Shown piece by piece: positions 1 to 9,679 of a stretch of DNA of 64,000 nt (position 1 is its first letter; every line of letters begins with the position of its first letter). A model generated the notes under the pieces. That model was given only the letters and a program-made list of their open reading frames with translations, searched no databases and had not been told where the DNA came from. The translations under genes and the position numbers were made by a program. Source of the DNA: Mesorhizobium plurifarium (GTDB lineage Bacteria > Pseudomonadota > Alphaproteobacteria > Rhizobiales > Rhizobiaceae); the NCBI GenBank assembly GCA_000824785.1, contig CCNB01000012.1, positions 71,319 through 135,318 of the forward strand, read 5' to 3'.

Positions 1-2920
1 CGGCGGGCCCTGCCCCCCGACCGACCTGCTCCCGCGAGCCAAGCTGTGGCCCGAGATCCGGGAGCCTGCCATGTGCAGCGCTCGACGCCGCAGAACCTTC
101 GCCAGGCACGCTCGATGACGGCGATGGCCCGGCAATCAATCTCGACGTAGCAGCATCCGACCGAGGCGCCGAGCCGGCATCGTCCTGCAAGTCGACAATG
201 TCATCAAGATCGGCATGGATCTGCGATGATTTACGTGACGAGCCGGGCTGGGCAATTGCCGAGCCGCCAACTGCGGTCCAATGGCCCGAGGCGCTACCCT
301 CCTCAGTCAGCTGCCCGGGCGTGAGCGCGTTCAGAGCAAAATCCGGACGCCGATAAGGTGTGGGCGATAGCGGCGCGAAGCCGGCGAAGATCGAGGACGA
401 GCCGGCACTTTGAGCAGGCGAGGAAGGGGCCAGCGCGGGGGCCAACTGTGGCGGGAGCGATGTCGTCGGATGGAACTGCGGCACATCGGTAGCCATTGGC
501 GCGCCACGCTTTACAACCTCTTCTTCATGGAAGGCTCGCAAGACGTCCCAGGCCGGGTCGCCCGGGGCGATGGGGATGGGCGAGAAGGCGGGTGAGGTGC
601 TCTGCATAGTTCCAGTGGGCGGGTTGCGTGGCTGCTCGCGCGGGGCCGCTTGTCCATGGGCTGCCAAGCCCAGCGCGTTGTTGGCTGCGACCATTTGCAG
701 GTATTTCTGCAGAAAGCCCCAGGCTGTGCCGAAAACGGGGGCTGCGGTCATCTTGTACTCGTCAACTGCCCGGCTCAGCATCGCGGGTTCAATCTGGGCA
801 ATGCCCTTGCCGAAGTGCTGGCTAAGCCAGCTATTGAAACGACCCAAATGGCTCCGATAGATCGTAAGCGTGACTTGACTGTACCTGCTTGCAGCTGCCC
901 GACATGCATCTTCGATCACCTGGTTCTCTTCGCTGACAGGGCGCGATCTAGCTGTTGTGACAGTCTCTCCGGCATAGGCTTGTCGGAGCCTTCCCAACGC
1001 CACATTAAGTTCACTCAGTAATTTTGCATCGTTGCTCGCGAAGTCCTTCGCCAGATTGTCCAGCCCCGGGTCCTCAAGCCGGCCGGCGATCTGCGTCCGG
1101 TGGTTCTCGTGAAGCCATTTGCTGAACTTGCGCAGCGCCGCTAGATCGTGCCACATGGTTCCTTTTTTGAGGCGGGCAGCTACGGCTCTTGTCTGATATC
1201 TGGCTAGGAGTTCCTCATCGTCCTTCGTGCCAAATTCCCGGATATTTGAAGCAATTGTTATAGGCTGTCCGGCAGAATGCTGCCGGAGCCTTTCCAATGC
1301 CACGCTAAGTTGCCCCAGTAGTTTGCCATCGTTGCGCGCGAAGTTCTTCGCCATGCTGTCGAGCTGTTCGTCATCAATCCGACCATCGATTTGGCTCTGG
1401 TGGTTCTCGGCCAGCCATTTGCTGAACTTGCGCAGCGCTGTTGTATCGCGATCAATCGAGGGTCCACTCACCTTGGCTGTGTTCGCCGCCTCGGCACGGT
1501 AGGCGGCAAAAAGCGCCTCGTCCGGGTGCTCTCGTACGCGCTTGCGGCTGCGCGTTTGCTGAACGAGGGAAGCCTGGTGCGGCGCCTCGGCCGGCATCGT
1601 TTGGCGCGCGCCGGTCAAATCGCCTCCCATGGTTCCTTCTTCGAGGCCGGCGGCCTGGGCAAGGAGTTGGTCGTAGTCGTTGGTGCCAAGTCGAACATTC
1701 GAAGCAGCCGTCCCAGGCTGTCTGACAGAAGCTTGCCGGAGCCTCTTCAACGCCGGATTGATACGCTCGTTCACGCGCTCCGCGAAGTCCTTCGCCAGCG
1801 TGTCCAATCCGGGATCCTCAATCCGGCCGGCGATTTGCGTCCGGTGGTTCTCGTCGAGCCATTTGCTGAACTGGCGCAGGGCCGCTAAATCGCGCCTCAC
1901 GGCCGGTTCTTTGACCACGGCTTTTGCCCGGTATTGGGCGAAGAGTTCCTCATCGTCCTTCGTGCCGGGTCGAATAGCCGAACCAGCCGTCACAGGCTGT
2001 CCGGCAGAATGCTGCCGGAGCCTTCCCAACGCCACCTTGGTGTCGCCCAGTAGTACGGCATCGTTGCTCGCAAAGTCCTCCACCAGACCGACCAGCTGCC
2101 CGTCCTCAATCCGACCGCAGATTTGGCTCTGATGATTCTCGTCAAGCCATATGCTGAACTTGCGCAGCGCCGTTATATCGCCAGAAATCGAGCTTTTACC
2201 CACCTTGGCTGTTTTAGCCGCCTCGGCACGGTAGGCGGCAAAAAGCGCCTCGTCCGGGTGCTCGCGGTCGCGCTTGCGGCTGCGCGTTCGCTGAACGACG
2301 GAAGCCTGGTGCGGTGCCTCGGCCAGCGTTTTATGGCGCGCGCCGGTCACATCGCCCTGTTGATTGGCCGCAGGCCGATATGCGTTCGCGACAGGAAGGC
2401 TCACACCACCGGGTGCGCTTCCAAATCCCGTGGCGGGCACGTTGACCCGCGACGGCGGGACGGAATTCAAAGCTTCATAACCCCCAATCGCTGCGCGGCT
2501 CCGCGGCTGATCTACACTTTCCGCGGTTGAGTGGACCACCCGCTCCACATCCTGCCAGAACTGCGCCGAAGCGAAACTTGCAGCCGGCAACGGCCCGGCG
2601 CGGTCGGCGGCGGCAAAGAGCTCGTCCTGGTCAAAACTATGCGCAGGTGAGTGAGCTGGTGGAGCAAAGGGCAAGTGCGAACCGCCTTCCCCGGCGCCCT
2701 CCCCTTGCAGCTTCCTCGGTCCAACCGCATCTGCATGTAAGCCGGTCCGCCGCCTGGCGAGACGGCTGTTTGGAACAGCTTGCCGAAGCTGGCCCGGCTG
2801 CAGCGCGTTCAGATGCTCCTGAAAACTCGCCTGGTCGGTCTGCTGCTGTTTCGAGCCTGCATCGTCTTTGCGAGGGAAATCTGAGACGTGGGATCGATTG
2901 ATATTGCTAAAGGGATCCAT
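1..2920 (-). CDS. Repeat-containing secreted effector candidate (NopD-like?), C-terminus outside window
   Basis: An open frame of 973 codons runs from an ATG at 2920 (GGGAG just upstream) to the left edge without a stop. A tts box lies about 65 bp upstream, so TtsI control and type III secretion are likely. The first 220 residues are polar and Ser/Pro/Gln rich, as in effector N-termini. Then come four copies (core near 2165, 1877, 1433 and 1133) of a helical unit with the pattern ALRKFSKWLDENH..QI.GRIEDP.L..LAKDFA, and a fifth divergent copy near 800-870. The divergent unit resembles the core-binding (SAM-like) domain of tyrosine recombinases; this is inference. A Pro/Ser-rich linker follows to the edge. 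NopD/XopD-type effectors carry repeats before a C-terminal SUMO-protease domain, so NopD is a guess; that domain is not in the window. Confidence 0.75.
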   Translation of the reverse strand, partial: MDPFSNINRSHVSDFPRKDDAGSKQQQTDQASFQEHLNALQPGQLRQAVPNSRLARRRTGLHADAVGPRKLQGEGAGEGGSHLPFAPPAHSPAHSFDQDELFAAADRAGPLPAASFASAQFWQDVERVVHSTAESVDQPRSRAAIGGYEALNSVPPSRVNVPATGFGSAPGGVSLPVANAYRPAANQQGDVTGARHKTLAEAPHQASVVQRTRSRKRDREHPDEALFAAYRAEAAKTAKVGKSSISGDITALRKFSIWLDENHQSQICGRIEDGQLVGLVEDFASNDAVLLGDTKVALGRLRQHSAGQPVTAGSAIRPGTKDDEELFAQYRAKAVVKEPAVRRDLAALRQFSKWLDENHRTQIAGRIEDPGLDTLAKDFAERVNERINPALKRLRQASVRQPGTAASNVRLGTNDYDQLLAQAAGLEEGTMGGDLTGARQTMPAEAPHQASLVQQTRSRKRVREHPDEALFAAYRAEAANTAKVSGPSIDRDTTALRKFSKWLAENHQSQIDGRIDDEQLDSMAKNFARNDGKLLGQLSVALERLRQHSAGQPITIASNIREFGTKDDEELLARYQTRAVAARLKKGTMWHDLAALRKFSKWLHENHRTQIAGRLEDPGLDNLAKDFASNDAKLLSELNVALGRLRQAYAGETVTTARSRPVSEENQVIEDACRAAASRYSQVTLTIYRSHLGRFNSWLSQHFGKGIAQIEPAMLSRAVDEYKMTAAPVFGTAWGFLQKYLQMVAANNALGLAAHGQAAPREQPRNPPTGTMQSTSPAFSPIPIAPGDPAWDVLRAFHEEEVVKRGAPMATDVPQFHPTTSLPPQLAPALAPSSPAQSAGSSSIFAGFAPLSPTPYRRPDFALNALTPGQLTEEGSASGHWTAVGGSAIAQPGSSRKSSQIHADLDDIVDLQDDAGSAPRSDAATSRLIAGPSPSSSVPGEGSAASSAAHGRLPDLGPQLGSREQVGRGAGPA

Positions 2921-2985
2921 GATATCTCCCTTGCCTGTTCCGAGCAGCTCAAGCCGCCCTGGCGGCTGGAAAACTGTTCTATGGG

Positions 2986-3011
2986 GCTTAGCTGTCGACA
3001 GGCTGACGGAC
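2986..3011 (-). promoter_or_regulatory. tts box for the left-edge effector
   Basis: Read on the minus strand this is CGTCAGCCTGTCGACAGCT followed by AAGCC, which fits the TtsI-binding tts box and closely matches the three other boxes in this window. It lies about 65 bp upstream of the ATG at 2920. Confidence 0.85.
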
Positions 3012-3620
3012 CGAGAGCGCGGCAGGTCGCAGTCGAGATCATCACTCCATCGCTGCACGGCCCGCCGATCTTCCCGTTCGACGAGCCCCCCTCCGGCCTC
3101 GTTGCGAAGCTGCCGGATCTGGTTATGCCGCGCCTCGCCTATGCCGCCCTGCGGCGTGGCAGCCTAGGTGAGCGTGCGTATTGCCTCGCGTAACGATGAT
3201 CCGCGAAATTCAAGCGTTGCCTCATGCGCGGGTGTTTGTAGCCTCGCGCTGACGATGCTCCGGAACCGCTGAAGCCTGGTAGAGTGGTCATCTTCACCTC
3301 GGGCTCTTCTTGGCCGGCGATCTGGCGAGCAATGTCGCGAATGTAGGTTGAGCCGGTAAAGCACCTTGTTGGCGCGATTGAACCCGTGTGGATGCCAGCC
3401 GTTTTGCAAGGAGAGCATTGAGCTATCAGTCGTTTGAGTGCGGACTTGTCAGGCTGGAGCTCGCTGCCATTTTCACGCTCAAATCATCTCTCCTGCGCGC
3501 TGCCGATCCCGAGCAGTTGCTGGTTTCTCCGCACGTGCAGGGTCTGGTACCAGGCCGAGCCGTCCAGGCGCTTGTGACAGGCGCACCCTTCCATGTCGCC
3601 TTGCGCGGATAATCACTCCG
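3012..3620. other. Intergenic, no gene recognised
   Basis: Short open frames exist on both strands but none has a convincing start, ribosome-binding site or recognisable product. I see no tRNA, terminator or clear transposase fragment here. Confidence 0.5.
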
Positions 3621-4535
3621 CTAATCCCGATTCCAGCGGTTTTGATTACATTTCGCCCACCTGCTGCGCTTCCCACTATCAGGCGGTTTCCAGAAGACAT
3701 CGAGCTCCGCGAGCTGACGCTCGATTTCCTTCACGACCTCATCGACATTCATTCCGGACTTGGCGGCGATCAACTTGGCCAAGATCTCGCTTGCTGCCAG
3801 AGCCGGCGCGATACTTTTGAAGAAGGATTGAGGGTTGCTGATTACAATGACGCTTGCCTTGGCCATACGGGCGAGCGGCGATACGCTGCTGTCGGTGATG
3901 GCAACCACAGCCACTTCTTGGCGCGCTGCTTGCCTAGCCGTTTCGATGGTTGCACGGCAGTAAGGCTCGATACCTACCGCCAGCAATACGTCGCCTTTGC
4001 CGACGCCCCGCAAGGCATCGATGCCGAGTCCCCCGGCTGCATCAAGAACGATCGCCTGCCGGCCGAGCCGTGACAGCGTGTAGGCAAAATGCTGCGCCAC
4101 CGGATGCTCTGCGCGCAGGCCAAGGCTGAAGAGATTTCGGCTTTCGGCAAGGATACTGGCAGCAGCCGTTAGCTGCATCGTGTTCGCGCATTCCCCAAGC
4201 CTCGCGATTTCCGCTGCCAGCGTGCCCGCGAGGACTCCGACCGTTGAGTAAGCGCCATCGCCCTCCTGCCTACGCTCAGGTAGCGGCGATTCGACAGACG
4301 TGCGCAGGGCCTTCGCATAAATGCTGCGCATGTCTTCGTAGCGGTCGAGATCGAGCCATCGGACTAGCCTCATCATGGTCGTGTGGGACACACCCGCTAA
4401 TTGCGCTTGCTCGCGCATGGACATCAACGCGACATCCTGCGGATAGTCCAACACGAACCGGGCAGCTCGCTGGAGCTGAGGCGGCATCGACTCAAACCGT
4501 TCGACTAAAAGGTCGGTTAGAGGCCCCTTTTTCAT
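3621..4535 (-). CDS. RpiR/MurR-family transcriptional regulator
   Basis: 304 residues. The N-terminal ~75 residues form an HTH_6 domain (the LAGVSHTTMMRLVRWL helix-turn-helix), and residues ~115-260 form a SIS sugar-phosphate-binding domain. This is the standard RpiR layout: a DNA-binding regulator of sugar or sugar-phosphate metabolism. The start ATG at 4535 has GAGGG upstream. It sits alone between the effector candidate and the T3SS operon, with no sugar gene next to it, so its target cannot be read from context. The family call is firm; the ligand is unknown. Confidence 0.88.
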   Translation of the reverse strand: MKKGPLTDLLVERFESMPPQLQRAARFVLDYPQDVALMSMREQAQLAGVSHTTMMRLVRWLDLDRYEDMRSIYAKALRTSVESPLPERRQEGDGAYSTVGVLAGTLAAEIARLGECANTMQLTAAASILAESRNLFSLGLRAEHPVAQHFAYTLSRLGRQAIVLDAAGGLGIDALRGVGKGDVLLAVGIEPYCRATIETARQAARQEVAVVAITDSSVSPLARMAKASVIVISNPQSFFKSIAPALAASEILAKLIAAKSGMNVDEVVKEIERQLAELDVFWKPPDSGKRSRWAKCNQNRWNRD

Positions 4536-4994
4536 AGACCCTCGCGCCAGTCGGCCAGCTGAAAGCTACGCCTGATTTCACAAGAATAGACACTCGAAAA
4601 AATTCCAATTGGTCGCTCTTGCTGAACCGCGCTGCCCCGGTACTGAGCTACATCACCCAAGAGACCACGCGCCAGGTCTTCATTGACAACAAAATGCTGC
4701 GCCCTTTCTGAACGACATCTCATGTCGTAGCGATAAGCACCCTCTTCTGCGCCTTCAAGTTTCAAGAACGCAGAGGCACGTACGTTCGGAGACATACTCT
4801 GTTTGATTACCGTGGAAGGCGTCCACTTTCTGGATTCAAGCATTTGAGAGATCAATTCGCGTACCTATGGACCACGATTTTTCGCGCTGATTTCGGGCTC
4901 GTCAGGTTTTGCGCGAACAATGGGGGGAACAACTGATGAAAAGCTGCTGCGACTATGTTGATCGCCTGCGATGAGCTTCCGCGCGAATGCCAGT
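4536..4994. other. Intergenic, no gene recognised
   Basis: A 107-codon minus-strand frame (4532-4855) overlaps the rpiR start and has no recognisable homology; the rest shows only shadow frames. This stretch follows the end of the rhcV operon and may include its terminator, but I see no clear T-tailed hairpin. Confidence 0.45.
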
Positions 4995-5534
4995 CTACCC
5001 CGATCGTGCCGGCGCACTCCGTCCTGACTTCTCATCAAGCGCGAGCGACCGGTTGAGGTTGTTGACCAACATCTGGTTCCCGGGTTCTTTTCTGAGAGCT
5101 TGGCGATATAGCGCTTGTGCCGCGCCATGCCGACCGCAAATGTCGAGCACAACTGCCTTCGCGTTCAATGTGCGCAAGTTGTCTGGAGCCGCAATCAAAA
5201 CCCCGTCGAGCACCTGAAGCGCCTCCTTCGGGCGTTTCTTTGCTACTAGGGCTTTCGTAAGATGGATCGCGGCGTCGACATTGCCTGGTTCCTGCTGCAG
5301 CTGATCCCGCAAAGCCCGCTCGTGAGCATCCTCACCAACGGAGGTCAAGATGCGTTCGCGCATGGCCGGATTGATATCCTTGGCACCGAGCAACTCGGGT
5401 GACGGCGTCTCCTTCACTGAAAGAGCTTGCGTGCCCCAGCTATTGCAACCGCCGAGAGGAAGAATTGCAAGTATTGCGAAGGGAACTGACGCCAGACGAA
5501 CTGAACGCAACGGCGGAACGACTGTTGTTAACAT
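4995..5534 (-). CDS. TPR lipoprotein of the T3SS cluster (Y4yS-like)
   Basis: 179 residues from the ATG at 5534. A signal peptide ends in a lipobox (LPLGGC at about residue 30), so the protein is probably anchored in the outer membrane facing the periplasm. Residues ~75-165 contain TPR-type helical pairs (the ...PKEALQVLDGVL and AQALYRQALRKEPGN motifs), like TadD or pilotin-type proteins. It follows rhcV by 37 bp and is the last gene of the nopC operon. In Rhizobium sp. NGR234 the gene after rhcV is y4yS; assigning that name here rests on position and domain type. A longer in-frame start exists but overlaps rhcV and lacks a signal peptide. Confidence 0.75.
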   Translation of the reverse strand: MLTTVVPPLRSVRLASVPFAILAILPLGGCNSWGTQALSVKETPSPELLGAKDINPAMRERILTSVGEDAHERALRDQLQQEPGNVDAAIHLTKALVAKKRPKEALQVLDGVLIAAPDNLRTLNAKAVVLDICGRHGAAQALYRQALRKEPGNQMLVNNLNRSLALDEKSGRSAPARSG

Positions 5535-5571
5535 GTGAATGCAGCTATCCTTACGACTGATGCTACGCACT

Positions 5572-7665
5572 TCAGCTTGGCTCAACGCGCAAATCGTTAC
5601 GTTCTCCTGACGGTTCATGATTCGTTGCAGCGGTGAGCTTGACGGATCCGACCGGCTGAATCGTAAACTCCGAATCCAGATCCTGATAAGACAAAACGAC
5701 GAGATCGATCCCGTTGCGCGTAAGGAAACCGCGGACGAAGCGTCGGACGTCCATTGAAGCCAATATGACAGGACGGCGCTGACCCGGCGCAGGGTTCGAA
5801 TGGATCTGCCGCATTTGTGACAGCAGCATCTCACTTTGAGCATCTCCTAACACGAGGTAGGGACCAACAGCCGAATCACGTATCGCGCTGCGCACCAAAT
5901 TCTCGGTTTCACGTTCGATAACAACGGCGGGCACGACACCCTGAGCGTTGGCAAAACGATGACAGATCTGCCGCGTCAGACCGGAACGGACATGTTCCGT
6001 CAACAATGCGACGTTTTGCTCCTGCTCCCCCCATGCGGCCAATGCCTCCAAGACGAGGCGGGTGTTGCGGATCGGGATATCTTCGTCCAGTAGACGGCGC
6101 AGGACATCGGCGATCCGGGGGATTGGCGTCGTGCGTAGCACCTCCTTCACCAACTCGGCATATTCCTGCTCCATCCGGCCCAGCAATTCACGGGTCTCTT
6201 GGATGCCCACCAAGCGCCGCGCACGCCGCGCGAGCGTTGCCTGGACTCGCGATGCAATAAGTTCGATGGGACTGTGATAGCCAATGCCGGCGTCATTGAG
6301 AGCCGATGCATGGCTTTGTTCGGCCCAGATCTTGCCCGCTTGTGGGTCATGCTGGAAGGGGATGCCGCTCAATTCAATATTGGCCAGATCGTCGGTAAGC
6401 CTTAGCTGCGTCGGATCAATCGCATCCTGTTCGACCGGGACGCCCTCGACATCTATCCTGAATTGCGACTCCGGCAACTGCTGTTCGACTGCAACAGGGA
6501 TGCGGGGAACAATAATGCCGAGGTCAGATGAGACCAGTTCCGAAACGCGCTTAATGTGCTGTTGCAATTCGATTTGGTTGATCGCATCTCCAAGGCTCGG
6601 TGCAAGGAGCAGGGTGACCGGACCTCCTTCCGCAGGTGGGGTTTGCTTTTTTGGCGTCCCTGGAGCTGCAGTGGTAGCAGTGGCATCGTCGCCGGTTTGC
6701 TTATCGCCTTTGGTAAAACTTGCCGTCGCGAAGACCGCGGCCAACACCAGAAAGACGGGCAGAGGGAAGCCAGGAACAAACCCCATCGCAACTAAGACAC
6801 CAGCAGCCAGCCTCAATGCCCGCGTATTGGCGGTGAGCTGGCCGGCTATGTCGGCACCAAGGTTGAGTCTCCCGGCCCCACCCACACGCGTGACTATGGT
6901 CGCCGATGAAATCGACAGCAGCAGTGCCGGAATCTGTGAGATTAGTGCATCACCTATGGTCAGCAGAGTATATTGGTGCAGCACCTGGCCGAAGGGCAAC
7001 CCCTTAGACAGCCCGATGGAAACTCCGCCCAGCAAATTGATACAGATAACCACCAGCCCCGCGATGGCATCGCCCTTAACGAACTTCATGGCCCCGTCCA
7101 TAGCGCCATAAAGCTGGCTTTCTTTCTCCAACATGGCGCGCCGCCTACGAGATTCATTCTCGTCGATGTGGCCATTTCTTAGCTCGGCATCGATCGCCAT
7201 TTGCTTGCCTGGCAGAGCGTCGAGCGTGAATCGCGCCGCCACTTCTGCAACGCGTTCGGCACCCTTTGCCAGAACCATGAATTGGACCATGGTCACCACT
7301 AGAAAGATGACAAAACCGACGACGATGTTGCCTGAGATTACGAAATCGCCGAACGTATGGATGATGCTACCGGCCTCCCCCTCCGCAAGGATTAGTCGCG
7401 ACGTTGCAATGGTAAGCGCGAGGCGGAACACCGTAGAGATCAAAATGACGCCGGGCAGCGAAGAAAGTTCAAGTGGCGTGCCGACATATAGGGCAACCAT
7501 GAGAAGAAGTATGGCGAATCCGAGGTTGAATCCGATCAGGACGTCAACGACCGCGATTGGGATTGGCATGATCATCATGCCGATCGCCAGAAGCAGCATT
7601 AACGCGACCATTAGGTCCGGGTTGGCCGGCGCTCGCGCGATGAAGTTGCGCATTAGGTTCGCCAT
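5572..7665 (-). CDS. rhcV: T3SS export-gate protein RhcV (SctV/FlhA family)
   Basis: 697 residues from the ATG that begins MANLMRNFIARAP. The N-terminal ~330 residues carry seven or eight membrane helices and the conserved FHIPEP-type loop. The C-terminal ~340 residues are the cytoplasmic nonamer-ring domain that receives chaperone-effector complexes. Length and order match SctV/FlhA. An upstream in-frame extension of 36 residues overlaps the TPR gene before it and is not typical, so I used the internal ATG, 11 bp after that gene. It belongs to the tts-box operon that starts at nopC. Confidence 0.95.
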   Translation of the reverse strand: MANLMRNFIARAPANPDLMVALMLLLAIGMMIMPIPIAVVDVLIGFNLGFAILLLMVALYVGTPLELSSLPGVILISTVFRLALTIATSRLILAEGEAGSIIHTFGDFVISGNIVVGFVIFLVVTMVQFMVLAKGAERVAEVAARFTLDALPGKQMAIDAELRNGHIDENESRRRRAMLEKESQLYGAMDGAMKFVKGDAIAGLVVICINLLGGVSIGLSKGLPFGQVLHQYTLLTIGDALISQIPALLLSISSATIVTRVGGAGRLNLGADIAGQLTANTRALRLAAGVLVAMGFVPGFPLPVFLVLAAVFATASFTKGDKQTGDDATATTAAPGTPKKQTPPAEGGPVTLLLAPSLGDAINQIELQQHIKRVSELVSSDLGIIVPRIPVAVEQQLPESQFRIDVEGVPVEQDAIDPTQLRLTDDLANIELSGIPFQHDPQAGKIWAEQSHASALNDAGIGYHSPIELIASRVQATLARRARRLVGIQETRELLGRMEQEYAELVKEVLRTTPIPRIADVLRRLLDEDIPIRNTRLVLEALAAWGEQEQNVALLTEHVRSGLTRQICHRFANAQGVVPAVVIERETENLVRSAIRDSAVGPYLVLGDAQSEMLLSQMRQIHSNPAPGQRRPVILASMDVRRFVRGFLTRNGIDLVVLSYQDLDSEFTIQPVGSVKLTAATNHEPSGERNDLRVEPS

Positions 7666-7675
7666 CGCGACCTTT

Positions 7676-8053
7676 TTATGTTTGTTTGAGAAGAACTGTG
7701 CTGCTGCGAAGTGAAACGTAGCTTTGGAAAACCGCTCGCGCCTCGTCCATGCGACGGGCTCGCAGCAGCGCATGGCTACGCATGAGAGTCAAAGGGACGC
7801 GAGAAGATTGCTGGTCATCAAGTACGTCCAACCTGTCCAGGATCGTCAGTGCTTCGTCGCCGAGCCCCTCAGCAATCAAGGCATAGGCGAAAATCCGTAG
7901 CAGATTGACATCTTGAGAATTGTCGCTGATGGCGAGCCGCAACAAGGCTAGGCTTTGGGCGCTCTGCCCGCACGCAAGGTGGGTATAGGAAAGGGCGCAG
8001 AGCAAATCTCGCTCCTGCTCGGAAATCAGCACGACTTCACCGGTCTTTGGCAA
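7676..8053 (-). CDS. Small TPR protein, probable T3SS chaperone/accessory
   Basis: 125 residues. It consists of three TPR-like helix pairs (LCALSYTHLACGQSAQSL, LLRIFAYALIAEGLGDEA, MRSHALLRARRMDEARAVF), the build of T3SS export chaperones such as YscG/YscY. It lies 42 bp after the 183-residue unknown gene and 11 bp before rhcV. The first in-frame start is TTG (8053); a GTG at 8032 is an alternative. Which substrate it serves cannot be told; NopA, the needle/pilus subunit made from the same operon, is the natural guess. Confidence 0.65.
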   Translation of the reverse strand: MPKTGEVVLISEQERDLLCALSYTHLACGQSAQSLALLRLAISDNSQDVNLLRIFAYALIAEGLGDEALTILDRLDVLDDQQSSRVPLTLMRSHALLRARRMDEARAVFQSYVSLRSSTVLLKQT

Positions 8054-8095
8054 GGTGTGTCCCGACAGGATAGCCCAACATTGAAGTGTTATTCT

Positions 8096-8647
8096 TCATC
8101 CAGGTCGACCTTCGCTCGCCTTGATTAAGCTGTTCCGGTTCAGTCGCAACAGCACCAGGCGCCGGAACTCTTCTTGGAGGGCGGCAATACCTTCACGCGC
8201 CACCGAATCCTCAGGTACCGCCGCCAATGCGTTGACCAAGCGCTCCAGAAGAACACTACGCTTCCCTTCGCGCAGGATTTCCGGATGACGCAGGCGTGGC
8301 GTGATGAAAGAGAGCTGGCTACCTGCGAGAGTATTGCCATAAAGAGCGGCCATTGCAGCGCGGGGGTCGACCTCACTGATGTGGGTGCTCTCGCTTGGGC
8401 TGATGCACGTGACCGCCTCGATTTCACTAATTCCCAACAATCCGTTGGCCGTGCGTGCGGGCGGCATATCGTGCGTGTGCGCACGACGCAAAGTAGATGC
8501 GTGCTTCTTGCTGCTATTTGCATGAGCGCGATCGATCTCCATATTCTTGGCTTCTTCATTGGCCGGCTCGGCTGCTCCTGCAGGCTCAATGTTAAGATCG
8601 CGCGCCGAGGCGCCGGGGCCGACAGGGAAGCTGGACATCTTGACCAT
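8096..8647 (-). CDS. T3SS-operon protein of unknown function
   Basis: 183 residues from an ATG with GGAG upstream. The N-terminal half is polar and low in hydrophobic residues, rich in Ala, Ser and Glu. The C-terminal half is helical, with a leucine-rich segment (VLLERLVNALAAVPED, then LQEEFRRLVLLRLNRNS). There is no signal peptide and no membrane helix. It lies between the sctD gene (26 bp) and the small TPR gene, inside the tts-box operon, so it is very likely a T3SS component. I do not recognise the family. Confidence 0.7.
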   Translation of the reverse strand: MVKMSSFPVGPGASARDLNIEPAGAAEPANEEAKNMEIDRAHANSSKKHASTLRRAHTHDMPPARTANGLLGISEIEAVTCISPSESTHISEVDPRAAMAALYGNTLAGSQLSFITPRLRHPEILREGKRSVLLERLVNALAAVPEDSVAREGIAALQEEFRRLVLLRLNRNSLIKASEGRPG

Positions 8648-8673
8648 GGAGTTCTCCTACCGAACCTGGAAGT

Positions 8674-9594
8674 TTAATAAGGGAGCGCAGCAACGCGGCC
8701 ATTTCGGCTCAGCAGCACCTGAGCGTCCTCAATCCGATCGACCATCCATCCATTATCCAATAGAGCTCCGACGAAATACTTCTGCCCACCGATCAGAAGA
8801 TGTGGCAGATTCCCGCGCCAAACAGCTTCAACGGGGATTGCGGATGGCGCCTTGTCCTCTTTGACCACCACACCGTTCACGAGTGTAAGCGCTGCGTTCG
8901 TGCGTTGATCGAACTGCTGTTGGATCTTCTGCCACTTGGCGACCAAGGCAGGCGTGACGGTGCCCTCGGCGGTAACAACACTGTCCGCGGATTGGATCTT
9001 GATATCGAATAGCTGCGCCCGATCAATTTCGTCTTGCAGCGCTTTCGCCGCTAACTGGACGCTCTGATCACCAGGGCGGTTGATGGTTACCTTCGATTTA
9101 GGTGCGGGGTCAGTAGGATTGGCGCTCAATCCACTGGCGCTGCCGTAGAGGGAAAAAAGGGTTGAAAGCGCGCCGATTCCAATGCAGCTCAGCAAGACAA
9201 CGGCTATGACTGGCATTGAAAGGCGGCGCATGCCAATGGGGCGCTTCTCCCCGGCATCTTGAACGGACCAGAGAATGGACATCGCGCCCGCATGAATGAC
9301 GACAGGAAGAGAAACAACAACGCGCTCGCCTACGGCAATATTTTGGTTGCCCTCTATGCGGACCCCCTCCGCAAGGGCCTCGACCTCGATCGAATTGCCG
9401 AGAAGACTGATACGAAGATGACGTGGCTCTAGCCCTTGCTCGATGAAAATTATATCGGACTCAAGACCACCACCGATTACATTCGGCCCCGGAGGCGCAT
9501 TGCCAGTTAGCCCAGAATAAAGACCCGACAGCACCTCGAAATCGATGGAAATGGCGTCAACCACGGAAATCTCCCGCACAAGGAGATGAGCCAT
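8674..9594 (-). CDS. T3SS inner-membrane ring protein SctD-type (Y4yQ-like)
   Basis: 306 residues. The N-terminal ~120 residues are a cytoplasmic FHA-like domain. A single membrane helix (VIAVVLLSCIGIGALSTLF, about residue 140) follows, then a periplasmic ring-building part ending in the typical SctD pattern MVDRIEDAQVLLSRNGRVAA. This is the YscD/PrgH/HrpW-type outer ring of the inner-membrane basal body, partner of RhcJ. The gene lies 85 bp after nopA in the same operon. In NGR234 the corresponding position is y4yQ. Confidence 0.85.
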   Translation of the reverse strand: MAHLLVREISVVDAISIDFEVLSGLYSGLTGNAPPGPNVIGGGLESDIIFIEQGLEPRHLRISLLGNSIEVEALAEGVRIEGNQNIAVGERVVVSLPVVIHAGAMSILWSVQDAGEKRPIGMRRLSMPVIAVVLLSCIGIGALSTLFSLYGSASGLSANPTDPAPKSKVTINRPGDQSVQLAAKALQDEIDRAQLFDIKIQSADSVVTAEGTVTPALVAKWQKIQQQFDQRTNAALTLVNGVVVKEDKAPSAIPVEAVWRGNLPHLLIGGQKYFVGALLDNGWMVDRIEDAQVLLSRNGRVAALPY

Positions 9595-9679
9595 ACAGCC
9601 ATGGCCGTACGGCTCATTTTAACTCCACATTGCACCGCCAAGACAGCGATCCGGACGACGCTACATCTCGCTTGCGATG

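Noticed and set aside
1020..2200. Repeated ~280-bp DNA segments considered as an intergenic repeat family
   Set aside because: They are in-frame repeats of the left-edge effector on the minus strand.
3164..3620. Possible transposase fragment upstream of the left-edge effector
   Set aside because: I could not match any frame to a known transposase motif.
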